Positions 46,914 through 59,539 are shown, counted from the first letter of the stretch. The stretch is 64,000 nt of DNA from Amorphophallus konjac (GCA_022559845.1 CM040125.1:325569829-325633828), one strand, 5' to 3'. Made by a program: numbers and translations. Notes: generated by a model from the letters alone, not told the origin.

Positions 46914-48589
46914 ATCTCCCCCTTTTTGATGATGACAAAACATGCGTTGTGTGCCTGAATTTTGATAGAGAGCCAAAACATTTGTTTGTGCATGGTTCAA
47001 AATAGCTTGAGTGAAGGGCAATGAATATGCACTTTGAGATTTTAAAGAACATGCTGAAGCTATGCATATGAACATTTATGAGAACTTAGAATCTTGAAAC
47101 CTGAAATCTGAAAATCTATGCATATGAACATTTATGAAAAATGAGAATCTTGAAACCTGAAATCTAAAAATCTATGCATATGAACAACTGAAATGCACTT
47201 TGACATTTGAAAAACTATGTATCAACAAGTGCAAGTGAGAGTAAAATGAGTGAAGATGAAAATGCCATTGAATGCAAGAATATGCAACATGACATGCAAC
47301 ATCAACATGACATGCACAGAAGTGAATATGTGAGCACACTCTATTCTCCCCCTTTTTGTCATCACCAAAAACCAGTTGACAATAGGGTTATTTAATCTAT
47401 TATGAACATGTATGATCTGAAATATGAAATTATTCAAATTATTCATGCAAGCAAACAGGCAAGCATGAAAGACAAGCAAGCATGTAAATATCTATAACTC
47501 CCACTCAATGGGGTAATAGGATAGCTAGTGAAAAGTGGATTGAAAATTAAATTGTGTCACATGAAACATAATCAAAAAGGTAGTACATGCATATGCTAGA
47601 GGCACTGCATAAACCATGATAAGAATAAATTTAAGATACACATTCATTACAATAATACCCGTGAGTGTAATGTGCGGCAATGATCAATGAACTTCAAAAA
47701 TATATGGATATTGATAGAATTTCTAAAGAACACTAGAGGGTTATTTCCTTTCTACAATTTCAATTCAATCCTCGACTTTGGGTAGCTTCGCACAACCCCT
47801 TTTTGTTTCTTTTATTGGATTTCACCGTTCGGCATGAGTCACCTCATGTGTCTCAATGGGAATTCCCGACTACTAGGATTCATCACGGATTGAGGATTTT
47901 TGTTTCACCTTTTGATGCGAGTTTCCACATTCATTTCCGTGGGGATTCCCGGCTACTTAGTTTGACATTCCACTTATTGAATTTTTGTGGGGTAGGCAGC
48001 TTTTTCCTCACGATTACTCTAGATTTCCATGTACAAATTTTGTTTCCCTTAAAGTGTTGAGAAGAATTTCTGAAATCCTTATCGATTAAAGTCATATGCA
48101 ATATTTTTGTGCAAGGTGTGTGGGTAATTACTTTGTATGTAGAAAATGAATTTGTCAAAAACATAGCTATGACTCCCCCTAAATGTATGCACATGTGTAA
48201 ATAAATCCTCCTCCTTTGTATATGTCACTATTCACAAATGATCAAAATCATTGTATTTTATCTATCAAGGAGGTGAGGTCTTAGAAGATTTCAAGAAAAA
48301 GATTTTCTAGAAATATATACAAGCAATCAAGCAAAGATTTGAAAATTAAATTCATACAAGATGATTTCTAGTACGGGGCGGAGAACGTAGGTCCGAAGAC
48401 CCGACTCTCGCATGGTGAGTGTTTCCCGGTGGACGATATCCACCATTCTACAACACACCATTTTAAATACCGAAGAATCATGGCATTCAAGCATGCAAAG
48501 ATAGAAAGTATGATCAATCATATGCAAGTGAATGAAAAGATGATGAAAAATTATTCCAATTCACAAGTATGCAAAAATATATGCAATTT
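46914..48589 (-). other. 3' internal region of copia-type element J, non-coding
   Basis: The polypurine tract is at 46915-46927 on minus (AAAAAGGGGGAGA). Similar ctccccctttttg segments at 47344 and 48173 suggest duplicated tract regions. The rest is A/T-rich with no frame resembling Gag or Pol. Element C inserted at 48590; aattt precedes it. Confidence 0.45.
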
Positions 48590-49599
48590 TGTCACGCCCC
48601 GACCCGGAATATCAGAACGCAGCAGTTATATACATTCATGATAAGCAAAGTAATAACGGAATTAAAAGAACATAATTGCAAAGAGAAAGAATTTCTCCAA
48701 AAATACCAATTTACTCATAAATACGAGAAATAAATGTTTCCAACATCCTCATAACCTCTTACATCACGACTCGAAGAAAAGGAAATAAAGAAAAGATTAC
48801 AACTCTTAACGACGACTCTTAAAGACATTACTAACCAACGACTCATCAAAACCACTATGTGACCACTCCACAAATCTACTAAGACAACTATCAAATTCAC
48901 ATCTAACGGGTCCACTCCGGGTCTTCACTCTTACCCATCCCCGTCCGTTTGCGTTTCATCACCAGAGCTACTGAAATGGGGGAAAACTGGGTAAGCGAAC
49001 GCTCAGTAGGCAATAGCAGGCAAAGTTTAAGTAATTAACCAAATTAATTAAATGTCATGTGAATAGATAAAAACAGAGGTAATAACATTCACCGGTCATG
49101 ATGGAAAAAATAACAACTCAAAATAAGTAGAACAGAGATATATCATTTCCAGGAATTGGCCGATCAATCACGCAGACAAGCAAGTCGTGTAGAGATAAAT
49201 TATGTGAGGAATTCAATAACTTGTAAAGATGTACATGAAAAATGAATGTCATAGACAACACACTAGTCATGCACTTGATGCAATGCCTCACCATGTCATT
49301 AAAACTCCCCGGGACACTAGTACTTTTCGGGCGCTCCTCCCAGGACCAGACCGGGCCCTCATGATGCGTTGGCATTGATTTGGTGGATCCAAGATCCTAA
49401 GTAATATCTAGACATTCATTGGAGTTGGCAAGAATTCCAAGGTCAAGTTATGTAACTTATTTCTAGGATCAAGTGAAATCTCAATAATTGAATGGGAAGC
49501 CATAAGATTATGGCTTGCAAAAGATAGGAATACAATCAGGATTAATTGTAGCTCAAACCAACCATGGCCCGGCTACCAAGGCATATAAGAAATACGCGA

Positions 49600-50830
49600 A
49601 AAATAAGCTTCTGGATGAGTTGCGGTCGTACATGGGCCGCAACAAGGCAAAACGGTCTATATATGGACCGCAAAGGTCAATACTGGCCAAAGGATGAAGC
49701 TCAACGTTGAAGGGTGAAAACGGTCCGAGAGGGGCCGCACATGGGATAAAGACGGTCCTCACTGGGCCGCTTCAACAGAAACGGTCCACAGTGGGCCGCT
49801 ATAATAAAAACACAGTCAAATGCTGGCCGTAACTAGGTTGGGCCCAGCAATGGTTTATCAGTCAACTTAATGGGCTCCCAGCCCGCCCGAGACATGGTGG
49901 AACCAAACCAGGGTCCAGCCCACACCTCTCAGGTCAAGTTAAAGGCTATAGGTCGACTCAAACATGGCTACGTCGATGGAATTCAAGGAAAAATCGACGA
50001 GTAGAACCTTACACTTAGCCAGTTAGATGCGATTAGAATAGAGCCGCTTCAAGGGTCAGGCGGTCACACCTAGGCCGCAACCTGATGGTAGCGGTCCCAG
50101 AAGGGCTGCAATTAACAGGATAGTCCCGATTCTGGCCTGAGAAAACACGTAATTCGATCAAGTTGATAAGTTCAGGTTTTGGGGGTACAACCCGCCCGAT
50201 GTCCTAGTGGGAATCCCAGGCTCGCGGGGCTTACGGAGGTCTCGTAATAGAGGTCCTAGTCCGACAGAAAGAATATCTGGTGGAGAGTCCCAACTATTAC
50301 AAGATTGAAGGCTATGAAAACTCGAAAAATGGGATTATCGCGGTCAGCCTGCACCGTCGGAGGGGTGTGGTTGTAAAAAAAACCTAATAATTTTTCCTCA
50401 ATTGCAATCCATGGATAATAACATTGAATTAACCAATTAACCGTTTTATCTTTTATTATGCATTTCAAGGGAAACTAATATGATGATACAATTGTGGGTG
50501 AAAGTAAGATCTTGGCAGCCATGATCACAGTTTTAACAGTTATTGAAATTGCTCCATATGATCCATTTATTTAGTTGGTTTCTACCCTACTCATGCTGTC
50601 TAAACAAGAAGAAACATAATTAATGAAATAGATCTGTGCGTTAAAGGCGGTCGTGACAGGGTCGCTAGGATCAGAAGCAGTCAGGAACTGGCCGCAACCC
50701 AAGACCTTGCGGTCTATCGTTGGGCCGCTAACATCTAATGAGTTTTAAAAATTCGAGCGGGTGAAAATGGCCTGTCGCGAGGCCGCCAAGATCAGAGGCG
50801 GTTCCTTGTACGATCGCCGCCAGGACGCCA
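49600..50830. repeat. Array of CGGTCC / GGGCCGC units in LTR C
   Basis: gttgcggtcgtacatgggccgcaac, aacggtccgagaggggccgc, gacggtcctcactgggccgc and aacggtccacagtgggccgc at ~30-45 bp spacing (49617-49830). More units follow at 50040-50120 and 50640-50830. Each pairs GCGGTCC with GGGCCGC around a short loop. They are 0.5-1.7 kb downstream of TATA. Confidence 0.8.
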
Positions 50831-51307
50831 CGTCTGGCTTCCGGCGAACTCCGATAGTCCTCGATTTCAACATGAAATTCACGCGATACAGTGTATAAAA
50901 ATTAGGCAAAATGCTATGAATACATAGAGGATAAGAAGGCGCACAACATAGCATGATTAATTTAGATTTGAGCCTACTATAGCCAAGTAGTAATCAAGAT
51001 AAATGGAACTAATGAGTTCGATGCCCTAATCGACATGCTCCGACTAAAACATGAACTACGATCTTAATACTCAATATAAATTGGGGCTTTTGATACAAAA
51101 GGGAAGAGGACTCGAAGACGCTTCCAGTGATATATCTTTACTAGGGTTTAGTCCACTATCACCTACCTAAATCGAAGATCGAAGAGGACGTCGAATGCTC
51201 GGAACCACACGAACTCTGTGCTCCACAACCTCGACGATTCCTCCCTCGAACGTGCTCCTCGACGGCCGCCTCAGCAAAATGGGGGTTCTAGGTCGGGCTA
51301 GAGTTAG

Positions 51308-51315
51308 TTTTATAG
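51308..51315 (-). promoter_or_regulatory. TATA box of LTR C
   Basis: The minus strand reads CTCCTATAAAACTAAC. Confidence 0.55.
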
Positions 51316-51789
51316 GAGGCAAATCGATCTAGGGGGCGAGATAAGGCTAAGAAGAGTCCTCAAAGTCGATCGTGCGCGAAACTCGCGCTTGACCGGGTCG
51401 CACCGCCATCCTGCTCCAAATTGAGCTCATAGGGTTAGGGTTTTCACGCACAACGAGAGGGGAAAAGGGCAACCCATCAAGGCCGTTCGAAAGGGCCTGG
51501 TTTGGGCTCAAAAGATTGAGATTTGGGCTCGAATTAAGCAATCTAAGGTCTGATTAGATTAAACTCGATTTTATCCCTAATTCTATTAATTCGACTTGAT
51601 AAAAATTTTATTTAGGGTTTGACCAAGAAGACAAATTGTCTAAACTTTTAGTCCTCTACATGATTATGAATTTTATAGATTTTTATAAATTAGTTGAAAC
51701 TTTACCTAAAGGAATTTCCAATTTAATAGTAAATATTTTTTCTCAATTATTACCCTTTATATTATGTAATTAATTCTCGGGATGCTACA

Positions 51790-51798
51790 CCCTCCCCC
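51790..51798 (-). promoter_or_regulatory. Polypurine tract of element C
   Basis: The minus strand reads GGGGGAGGG immediately before TGTAGCATCCC. Confidence 0.75.
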
Positions 51799-51866
51799 AC
51801 ATTAAAGAATTTGGTCCTCCAAATTCACTGCACTTATCAAAATGGGGATAAATAAGATTACTGACC

Positions 51867-54800
51867 TTAAAATAGATCAAGGTATTGCTTCCGTATAGCT
51901 TCTTCAGACTCCCAAGTAGCTTCCTCGATTCCACGTCGTCTCCACTGAACTTTGACCATCGGTATGGACCGAATCCTGAGCTGTTGCTGCTTCCGATCTA
52001 AAATCTTGATGGGTTTTTCTTCAAAGGATAAATCTTCCTTCAACTCTAGGTCCGTATGCTGAATGAAATGCGCGAGGTCGTAAACATACTTTCGCAGCAT
52101 AGACACATGGAAAATATTATGCACTCCTGACAACTGGGGTGGCAAATCTAATCTGTAAGTAATCTCTCCAACTCTCTCTAGAATCTTAATTGGGCCAATG
52201 TATCTCGGACTTAGCTTTCCACGAATGCCAAACCTTCGAACTCCTCTCATAGGTGAAACCCTTCAAAAATACATGCTCGCCTACTAGAAATTACAAGTCT
52301 CTCCTTCTATTATCTGCATAGCTTTACTATCTTGACTGTGCAACTTGCAGACGATCCGAGATAACTCAGATATTCTTGGATGATTCTGAAATAGGATCCG
52401 GTCCTAGCCATTGTTTCTCGCCTACCTCATCCCAGCACAAAGGTGATCGGCAACTCCTTCCATAAAGAGCCTCGAACGGTGCCATCTGGATACTGGAATG
52501 ATAACTGTTATTGTAGGCAAATTCTATTAGGGCCAAATGTTTGTGCCAACTACCACCAAAGTCGATCATGCAAGCCCTTAGCATATCTTTGACAATCTGA
52601 TTTGTTCTCTCGGTTTGCCCGTCCGTCTGAGGATGAAATGCAGTACTGAAGTTCAGACAGGTTCGTAAGGACTCTTGCAATCCTCTCCAAAAATGTGAAG
52701 TGAATCTGGGATCTCTGTCTGACATAATATTCACCGGCACACCATGCAGTCTTACTACTTCCTTCATATACAAAGCAGCCAAAACATCGACTGTCCACTT
52801 CAACTTAATGGACAAGAAGCGTGCAGATTTAGTCAACCTATCCACAATTACCCATATCGCATCAAAACCTCCATGAGTTGTGGGTAAGCCCATAATAAAA
52901 TCCATGACGATGCTCTCCCACTTCCATTGTGGTATATCGAGTGATTTTAACTTCCCGGCATGTCTAAAATGCTCGACCTTCACTTGTTGGCATACCAGAC
53001 ATCTACTTATGAACTCTGCCACTTCCTGTTTCATATTTTACCACCAAAAGGTCCTCTTTAAATCTCGGTACATCTTAGTGGCTCCAAGATGAATAGTATA
53101 CTTGGATCTATGGGCTTCCTCAAGAATCTTGATCTTCACTTCAGGTAAATCAGGGACGCATGTCCTTCCCCGGAATAACAACCTGTCATCATCGGCCAAC
53201 ACAAAATCTGTTCTATTACTTAGACTTCCCTTGATCTCTACTAGCACTGGATCGTTATCTTGCAGGGTCTTAATTTCCATCAACAGCTCGGGACAAAGCT
53301 GAAACTAAGCGATCATGACCCGATCTTTACTAACATGAAGGTCTAGACTAGTCAACTGCTCCAGCAGTCTCCATTCTTGCAACATGAGACTAGACAACTT
53401 TACTATCGACTTACGGCTCAAAGCATCAGCCACTACATTACCTTTCCCAGGGTGATATTCTATGGAGAAATCAAAATCCTTTAAATATTCAAGCCATCTT
53501 CTATGCCTCGTGTTAAGCTCTTTCTGAGAGAACAAATATTTCAAGCTCTTATGATCAGAAAACACAGTAAAAGTCTCTCCATACAAGTAATGCCTTCAAA
53601 TCTTCAAGGTGAAAACTACTGCGGCGAGCTCTAAGTCATGGATAGGATAGTTCTCTTCATTCTTCCTCAGCTATCTAGAAGAATAAGCTATCATCCGACC
53701 ATGTTGCATAAGCACACAACCTAGACCAATGCCCGAGGCATCAGTATAGACTTCAAATCCTCCTTCTCCAGAAGGCAAGGCTAAAATAGGGGTAGTGGTC
53801 AAACAATCCTTCAAGGTCTGGAAACTTCGTTCATGGTCTTTCGACCACTCAAATCGATTCTCCTTGCGGGTCAATCTGGTCAAAGGTACTGTAATCTTGG
53901 AGAAATCCTTAATGAATCTCCGATCGTAACCTGTTAGGCCTAGAAAACTTCTCACTTCGGTTACATTCGCAGGCCTATCCCAGTTTCTCACTATCTCTAC
54001 CTTAGAGGGATCTACAGAGATTCCATCTTTAGAAATAATGTGCCCCAGAAAAGACACTTCTTGTAGCCAGAATTCACACTTGCTAAACTTGGCGTACAAC
54101 TACTAGTCCCTCAATATCTGTAATGACATACTCAAGTGCTCTGCATGCTCCTCCTTGCTCTTGGAGTATATCAAAATATCATCAATGAAAACTACGACCC
54201 AATGATCTAAGTAGGGCCGGAACATACTATTCATCAGCTGCATAAAGGCTGTAGGAGCATTCATTAGACCAAAAGGTATTACAACAAACTCGAAATGCCC
54301 ATACCTGCTACGGAATGCCGTTTTAAAGATATCTTCATCCTTGATCCGCAACTGATGATACCCCAATCGCAGATCAATCTTGGGAAAAATATTGTGCTCC
54401 CACTATCTAATTGAACAATTCATCTATTCTCAGCATTCATCTATTCTCAGCAATAGGTACTTATTCTTGATAGTAAGCTGGTGAAGCTAGTGGTAATCAA
54501 TACACAGCCTCAGAGAGCCGTCCTACTTCCTTACAAACAACATTGGGGCTCCCCACGAAGATGTACTCGGACAAATAGACCCCTTCTCAAGCAACTCCAT
54601 TAATTACTCTTTCAATTCTCTTAACTCTGCAGGAGACATACGATACGGAGCTTTAGAAACTGGAGACGCGCCAGGAACTAGATCAATAGAAAAGGCTACC
54701 TCTCTCTCTGGTGGAAGTCCTGGCATATCATCAGGAAACACATCCGGGAATTCTCAGACAATAAGGATGTCTTCAATCTCCAACTCTATCTTGTCGGTCA

Positions 54801-55292
54801 AAGAAATCAATGCCAAAAATGCCTGACATCCATTCCTCAACAACTTCTCGGCCCAAAGTGCCGATATAAGTGGCACAGACTTAGAATGCCTAACCCCGAC
54901 AAAAGAAAGCTCGGGGTGCCCAGAGAAAGACACGGTGCCAGATTTACAATGAACGCTAGCCTCATACTTAGCTAACCAATCTGCTCCTAGGATTACATCA
55001 TAATCCTTCATCTTCATACAGACCAAATCAGCTAGCATATTCAGCCCATTAACCAAAATCTTACTAGAAGGATAATAGTACTTAATTGTTGAACCCGAAC
55101 CAATAGGGGTTGATATTTCCAGTTGAAAGTTCATCAATACAGGTCTCGTAGATATAGACTTAGCAAAACTTTGAGAAATAAAAGAATATGTTGCTCCGGT
55201 ATCAAAGAGAACAAATGTCGGCTTATCAAAAATAACAAGTGTACCTTCAACCAACCCACCCTCCTCGGTGGCTTCTGCCTCGGTTTCCTGTA
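51867..55292 (-). pseudogene. pol: pol of element C: protease, RT, RNase H, integrase, chromodomain
   Basis: Minus strand. Protease FVLFDTGATYSFI (about 55205) and VILGADWL. RT from [15 protein letters not shown] (about 54750), with [36 protein letters not shown] and FIDDIL (about 54190). RNase [17 protein letters not shown] (about 53750) and [14 protein letters not shown]. Integrase zinc C..CQQ. The core Asp, Asp and Glu are all present in an open stretch 52366-53034 (MDFIMGLP, MSDRDPRF, GQTERTN; 35 residues between the second Asp and the Glu). The chromodomain ends VKVQWRRRG, EEATWESEE and YLDLF at 51867. About ten stops or shifts, and a small duplication near 54420-54450, make it inactive. 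C kept more intact catalytic residues than A. Confidence 0.88.
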
Positions 55293-55309
55293 CACTACAA
55301 GAAAAATGA

Positions 55310-55640
55310 GAAATACCGACGATATTTTTTGACTGAAAATTTTTCGTCGGCAATATGTTGGAATGTTTTGTCTTTCTGACGGAAATATATTGTGTCAAAA
55401 ATTCGTCAGTAATTACCAACTATTTTTTGACATAATATTTTTGTCGGAAATACGTCTGAAACTTTCGATAGAAAAAATTAACGTCGAATATTTCGAATGT
55501 ATCTCCGACAAAAATCTATGTCGTCGAAAATAAATAGGATTTATTTAAAATACATGAATAGTTTACGACGGATAAATTTAAGGTCGAATATTCGTCGGAA
55601 ACTTGCCGACGTATCTCCAACAAACCTTTATCCGTCGAAA
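55310..55640. repeat. Subterminal repeats of CACTA K
   Basis: About twelve copies of a cgtcggaaat / atttccgacg motif and variants (tcgtcggtaat, ttgtcggaaatacg, gaatattcgtcgg), in both orientations. Confidence 0.75.
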
Positions 55641-56049
55641 TATTTTGATAAATAATTAAATAGTTTTCCACCCTTTTTATTGTTAATAAATAGTATTATA
55701 TTGTTATATTTATTAATTAGCACTTTTATGGTTTTTTGTCAATTTTGTAATTATTTTATGGTTATTGGCAAGTGGACCAATGGGAATTCAGAAAAATAAA
55801 AGATTTTATCCACTTGAATTCCCTTTGATGTTCCTTGAGTCACCTTCTTCTCGTACACACACGATAGTCACCCTGGTTTTTCTGTCTGTATGTGGTTTTC
55901 ACTTCGTTATGTAAGCACTCCCTCTTTGCACGGTATGGAGACCCACAGATGTTGTTATGACAAAGAAGGACTCTTGACAGAAGCCTGATCGATAAACAAC
56001 TCTTTCATCTTTAAACATAGCAGTTTATCTGTTCAGACGCTTATCGGGC
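55641..56049. other. AT-rich, non-coding part of K
   Basis: No open frame worth naming. A/T-rich to 55780, then ordinary composition. Nothing further recognised. Confidence 0.5.
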
Positions 56050-56330
56050 ACCGTAAATTAGTAGAACTGGAGATAATCTCGTTCCTTGATCTTAGATGAG
56101 TTTAATCAGTGTCATTTGATGACTAGGAAAGCTTCAGATCCGTGTTGGTAGAGTTATTAGGAAGCCCATACACGGTTAAACCCTACAAACGAACTTGAGT
56201 TTCTTCAAGTTTCACTGCCATAAGCTATTTGTCACCGTTACATAGTTATTTGTCACCTCTAGTGGGCTATTTGTCATCATAACAAGATATTTATCACCAT
56301 TATCCTACGCTAGGCGTCGGGTTTGTTTCA
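56045..56330 (-). repeat. Inverted-repeat arm 1 of a transposon-like unit
   Basis: Contains accgtaaattagtagaactg, gagtttaatcagtgtc, gaaagcttcagatccgtg and gttggtagagtt. The reverse complement recurs at 58180-58475 and 60660-60925. It ends in a cluster of ctatttgtcacc motifs. Confidence 0.75.
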
Positions 56331-56435
56331 CTTCATAATATATTGTAACTTCTGTTATCCATTTATCACCCTTGAGAGACATATGTCAACCTCGAAGCCT
56401 ATTTGTCACCACTGATGACTATTTGTCACCACTAT
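56220..56435 (-). repeat. Cluster 1 of GTGACAAATAG motifs (inverted orientation)
   Basis: About eight copies of ctatttgtcacc or one-base variants at 15-60 bp spacing. Confidence 0.8.
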
Positions 56436-57084
56436 GCGGTGTTAGCCGTCGCGCTTGATTTTGACTTATCTGACTAACTGGCTCCAAAACTTCAAAATAT
56501 GTTCTTCTTTCTGTTGCAAGAGGGATAATTAATAAATATAATAGTATAATTATAAAAAAAGTAAATGTAAAAATTAAAAATATCATAAAAATTAAAAACC
56601 AAAGGTTGCGATGTTGCCATCCACAAGGTGATGTGAGGGTATGCCCCTGTGAAATAGACAATACCACAAGGTGATTATGTAAACATGACAAAAGTCATGA
56701 ATGAAGGAAATACAACAGAGTAGGTGGAAATTGAGCAAGTTCAAATACGTTAGACACACTACATTATAATAATTCATAGCACATATACTATTAGGCCCTG
56801 TTTGTTCAGCAGTTGTCACATATTTAGAATCCTTTAATAACCCACGACCTACCAATATGTCCCTCAACCTTACATTCTGAAGACTTTATTCTACAGTAGT
56901 GACCTTCTATTAGACTTTTATCATTATTATATTAATTAGATATCATTTTCATAGTTTGTCATAAAGTCATGTATTTATTGATTATCAGTTTTTATAGATT
57001 TTTATTATTATTATATTTATTTTCTCCTTTGGGTTCACCTTCCGTATGTGAGAGCAGCAGAATAAAATGTATGATGAGGGTGAT

Positions 57085-57345
57085 GAATGCATATTATTGG
57101 TGACAAATAAATTGACAGAGACAACAAATACACATTAGGGGTGACAAATAGGTTAACAGGAGCGACAAATGCGTAAGATGGATGACAAAAGGCTCTTAAC
57201 GGTGAAAAATGCACAAAGACAACGTCTCCCAGGAGCAAAGGCGACGGCTACTGCATGCTAAAAGTGAAAATTGCCTATTAGTGGTGATAAATATATCAAC
57301 AGGGGGACAAATGGGCATGAAGGGTGACAAATGGATCCTAGCGAT
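57085..57345 (+). repeat. Cluster 2 of GTGACAAATAG motifs
   Basis: About ten copies (ggtgacaaataa, gggtgacaaatag, agcgacaaatg, gggtgacaaatgg and others). 56440-57084 before it is A/T-rich and shows nothing else. Confidence 0.75.
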
Positions 57346-57563
57346 GAACTATGAGCATGAAGATAAGCCCTACTAATATTAGAACCATACAAACCCTGCT
57401 ACTTATAGGGGAAGAACTCAGCTTCGTAAAGGTAACCCCTACCTGCGATGGATGTTATCCTTCATTTGACGGCAACCACATCACACAAAGATCAAGCATC
57501 CATCATGCAAAGAAAGGTTGCAGAAAAGGAAATTATATTGATAGGGGAAGAGGGTACAAGCGG

Positions 57564-57857
57564 TTACTCATCCTCTTTGGGACGGAACATGTCAGGTTGG
57601 AGGTTCGTCACCCCCTTGTTACAAAAGAGGCGGTCCACCTTCGCCAAGGCGTCCCACCACCCTTGCAGGTACCCCTGCTTGTATTCCTCCGAAACATCAC
57701 CACCGCTGCTTTCCCCTGATGGCTGGTCCGGCACCGGCAGGGCTTCCTTTCGGAAGCATAGCCGTTTGTAGGAAACCTTCTGTGACGAAGAATTTGACTT
57801 CTCAGACGACATCTTCATGAGAGTGTCTTTGAGTCTTTGACAGCCAAAGGAACTCAT
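57564..57857 (-). CDS. Small Ser/Lys-rich hypothetical protein in the repeat-flanked unit
   Basis: Minus-strand frame, 97 codons from Met at 57857 (MSSFGCQRLK). A strong TATA box (57886-57895) lies only ~30 bp upstream, which would put the transcript start at or just before this Met. The second Met pair at 57818/57812 (MKMSSEKSNS) is then the more likely start. The C-terminal part reads SEEYKQGYLQGWWDALAKV, then a basic-acidic end. No family recognised. The GY..G.W pattern loosely recalls the tail of the Tat antisense ORF in B, which may be chance. It is flanked by inverted-repeat arms at 56045 and 58180, so it is probably carried by a transposon. Confidence 0.4.
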   Translation of the reverse strand: MSSFGCQRLKDTLMKMSSEKSNSSSQKVSYKRLCFRKEALPVPDQPSGESSGGDVSEEYKQGYLQGWWDALAKVDRLFCNKGVTNLQPDMFRPKEDE

Positions 57858-57885
57858 GATGTCTTTCGTGTTCCCAAAAAAGTCT

Positions 57886-57895
57886 CTATTTATAG
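57886..57895 (-). promoter_or_regulatory. TATA box upstream of the small gene
   Basis: The minus strand reads TTCCTATAAATAGAGAC, a near-ideal plant TATA context, oriented to the frame ending at 57564. Confidence 0.6.
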
Positions 57896-58136
57896 GAAGG
57901 AGATGAAATCCCCAGAGCCTAGAGGATAAAAGAGTGTTCGTGCCTCCCCAACTTTGTGGAAATCGAAGCGACGGGACCACGAAGATCGTTCTATCTCCCC
58001 CAACATTTCTGACTCTCGGTCCTTCATTTTTACCGGTCATGAGATCGCTTGGACCGAGGCTCCTTTCATCCAGTTACATCAACCGCATAGCAGACGAGAG
58101 GTCGAAGAGAGATACTGCAACGGCTAACACCGCATA

Positions 58137-58355
58137 GTGGTGACAAATAGTCATCAGTGGTGATAAATAGGTTTCAAGGCTGACAAATGTCTCATAAAGG
58201 TGATAAATCGATAATAGAAGTCACAATATGTGATGAAGCGAAACAAAGACGACGCCTAACGAACAATAAGGGTGACAAATAGCTCGTTATGAGTGATACA
58301 TAACCATTAGAGGTGACAAATATTCTATAATGTTGACAAATATCTCATAGTAGTG
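58137..58355 (+). repeat. Cluster 3 of GTGACAAATAG motifs
   Basis: About nine copies (gtggtgacaaatag, gtggtgataaatag, gggtgacaaatagc, aggtgacaaatatt and others). It runs into inverted-repeat arm 2. Confidence 0.8.
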
Positions 58356-58475
58356 AAACTTGAGCAAACTCAAGTTCGTTTGAAAGATTTAACCGTGTCC
58401 TAGCGATCTTAACTCTACCAACACGAATCTGAAGCTTTCCTAATCATCAAACGACACTGATTAAACTCTACCTGT
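58180..58475 (+). repeat. Inverted-repeat arm 2
   Basis: The reverse complement of 56093-56330 over most of its length, including gaaacttgagcaaactcaag, ctaccaacacgaatctgaag and gacactgattaaactc. With arm 1 it brackets 1.8 kb containing the small gene. Confidence 0.75.
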
Positions 58476-58479
58476 CTTT

Positions 58480-58735
58480 CTAACTAGACATGCCTTTCAT
58501 ATGTTCAGACCTAAAATTGCACATATGCTCAGATCTAAAATTGCACATATGCTCAAACCTTAGTGTGCGCTCATGCACATATGCTCAGACCTTAGTGTGC
58601 AATAGTGACAATGTGCACTGACCTGGAGACCTTTGCATACAACATTTTGTTCATGTGCACTGACCTGAAATGCAACACTAAACATGTGCACCGACCTTAT
58701 GTGCTTACATGCAGACATGCACTGACCTCCATATG
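58480..58735 (-). repeat. Array of ATGTGCACNGACCT motifs (left)
   Basis: About eight copies, including degenerate catatgctcagacct forms, of atgtgcactgacct, in inverse orientation to the array at 62465-62705. Confidence 0.8.
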
Positions 58736-58970
58736 AGTTCCAGGAGCCACTATTTTTTCGGTTTGTTAATGCCCCCCCTCTCCCTCTCTCTCGCTCTGTC
58801 TCTTTCATTTGTCACCACTACATGCTATTTTTCACGTTTAGACACCCATTTATTATCCTTAGAAGCTATTTGTCACCCTTATGACCTATTTGTTACCCTT
58901 ACGACGTATTTCTTATCCTTGGAAGCCATTTGTTTTTCCCTCATCCCCTGCTTTTCCTCCCGTGTGTAAT
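58735..58970. repeat. First copy of a duplicated segment with CT tract and cluster 4 of motifs
   Basis: ccaggagccactattttttc, then a ctctctc tract, then catttgtcacc motifs. A second copy begins near 59505 (caaggagccaccattttttc). Motif cluster 4 (about seven copies, inverted orientation) is at 58808-58935. Confidence 0.7.
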
Positions 58971-59500
58971 AAATAACAAAAATAAATATAAATATATCAA
59001 TAGTTTAGCTAGATAATATTCGAATTCGAATCTGTATTAATTAGAGGATAATATTCTAAATAGTATTTATTTTTTCGGATACGGATAATATTCAAATTTG
59101 AATCGGAGCGGAAACGGATATTATAATATTCGTTTCATAAGTTATGCAATCGTAATATTATATTATATATCATATGATATATATATATATATGTAAATAA
59201 TATATTATAAAATATAATTTTTCTAATATAAAATATAAAGAATATGATAAGATGGAAGATTGTTACACTTCTCGAAACTATAATAACTACCCTATTTATC
59301 AATTTGACTAGTAAAATTAAAACAAGCATTTAGTTGGGAGAGACAGTTCGTCTTCCACTGACTTTAGGTCTTCCACTACCTTTAGTAAAATTAAAACCAG
59401 CCTTTAGTTGGGAGAGACACTTCGTCTCCCACCGACTTTAGTTCTTCCACTGCAGGACTGCAGGAGTAGTTGGCAGCATCAGGACTGCAGGAGGATGAGA
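58971..59500. other. AT-rich spacer with a short direct duplication
   Basis: Mostly A/T, including alternating atat at 59160-59200. A ~74-bp direct duplication, with tttagttgggagagacacttcgt-like starts at about 59330 and 59404. No gene. Confidence 0.55.
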
Positions 59501-59504
59501 CGTG

Positions 59505-59539
59505 TGCAAGGAGCCACCATTTTTTCATATTTGTTAATG

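Larger units (their letters stand above)
48590..51789 (-). repeat. 3' LTR of element C (3.2 kb)
   Basis: Minus strand TGTAGCATCCCGAG at 51789 to CGGGGCGTGACA at 48590. It follows GGGGGAGGG. TATA box at 51308-51315. ORFs inside have no known domains. Confidence 0.85.
48590..55292 (-). mobile_element. Tekay/Del-type Ty3/gypsy element C, 5' part lost behind CACTA K
   Basis: 3' LTR 48590-51789, polypurine tract 51790-51798, then protease to chromodomain on the minus strand up to 55292, where CACTA K begins. It shares LTR ends, TATA form, leader array and pol order with element A, so both are members of one clade. gag and the 5' LTR are not in the window. The left flank of C is aattt. Confidence 0.88.
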
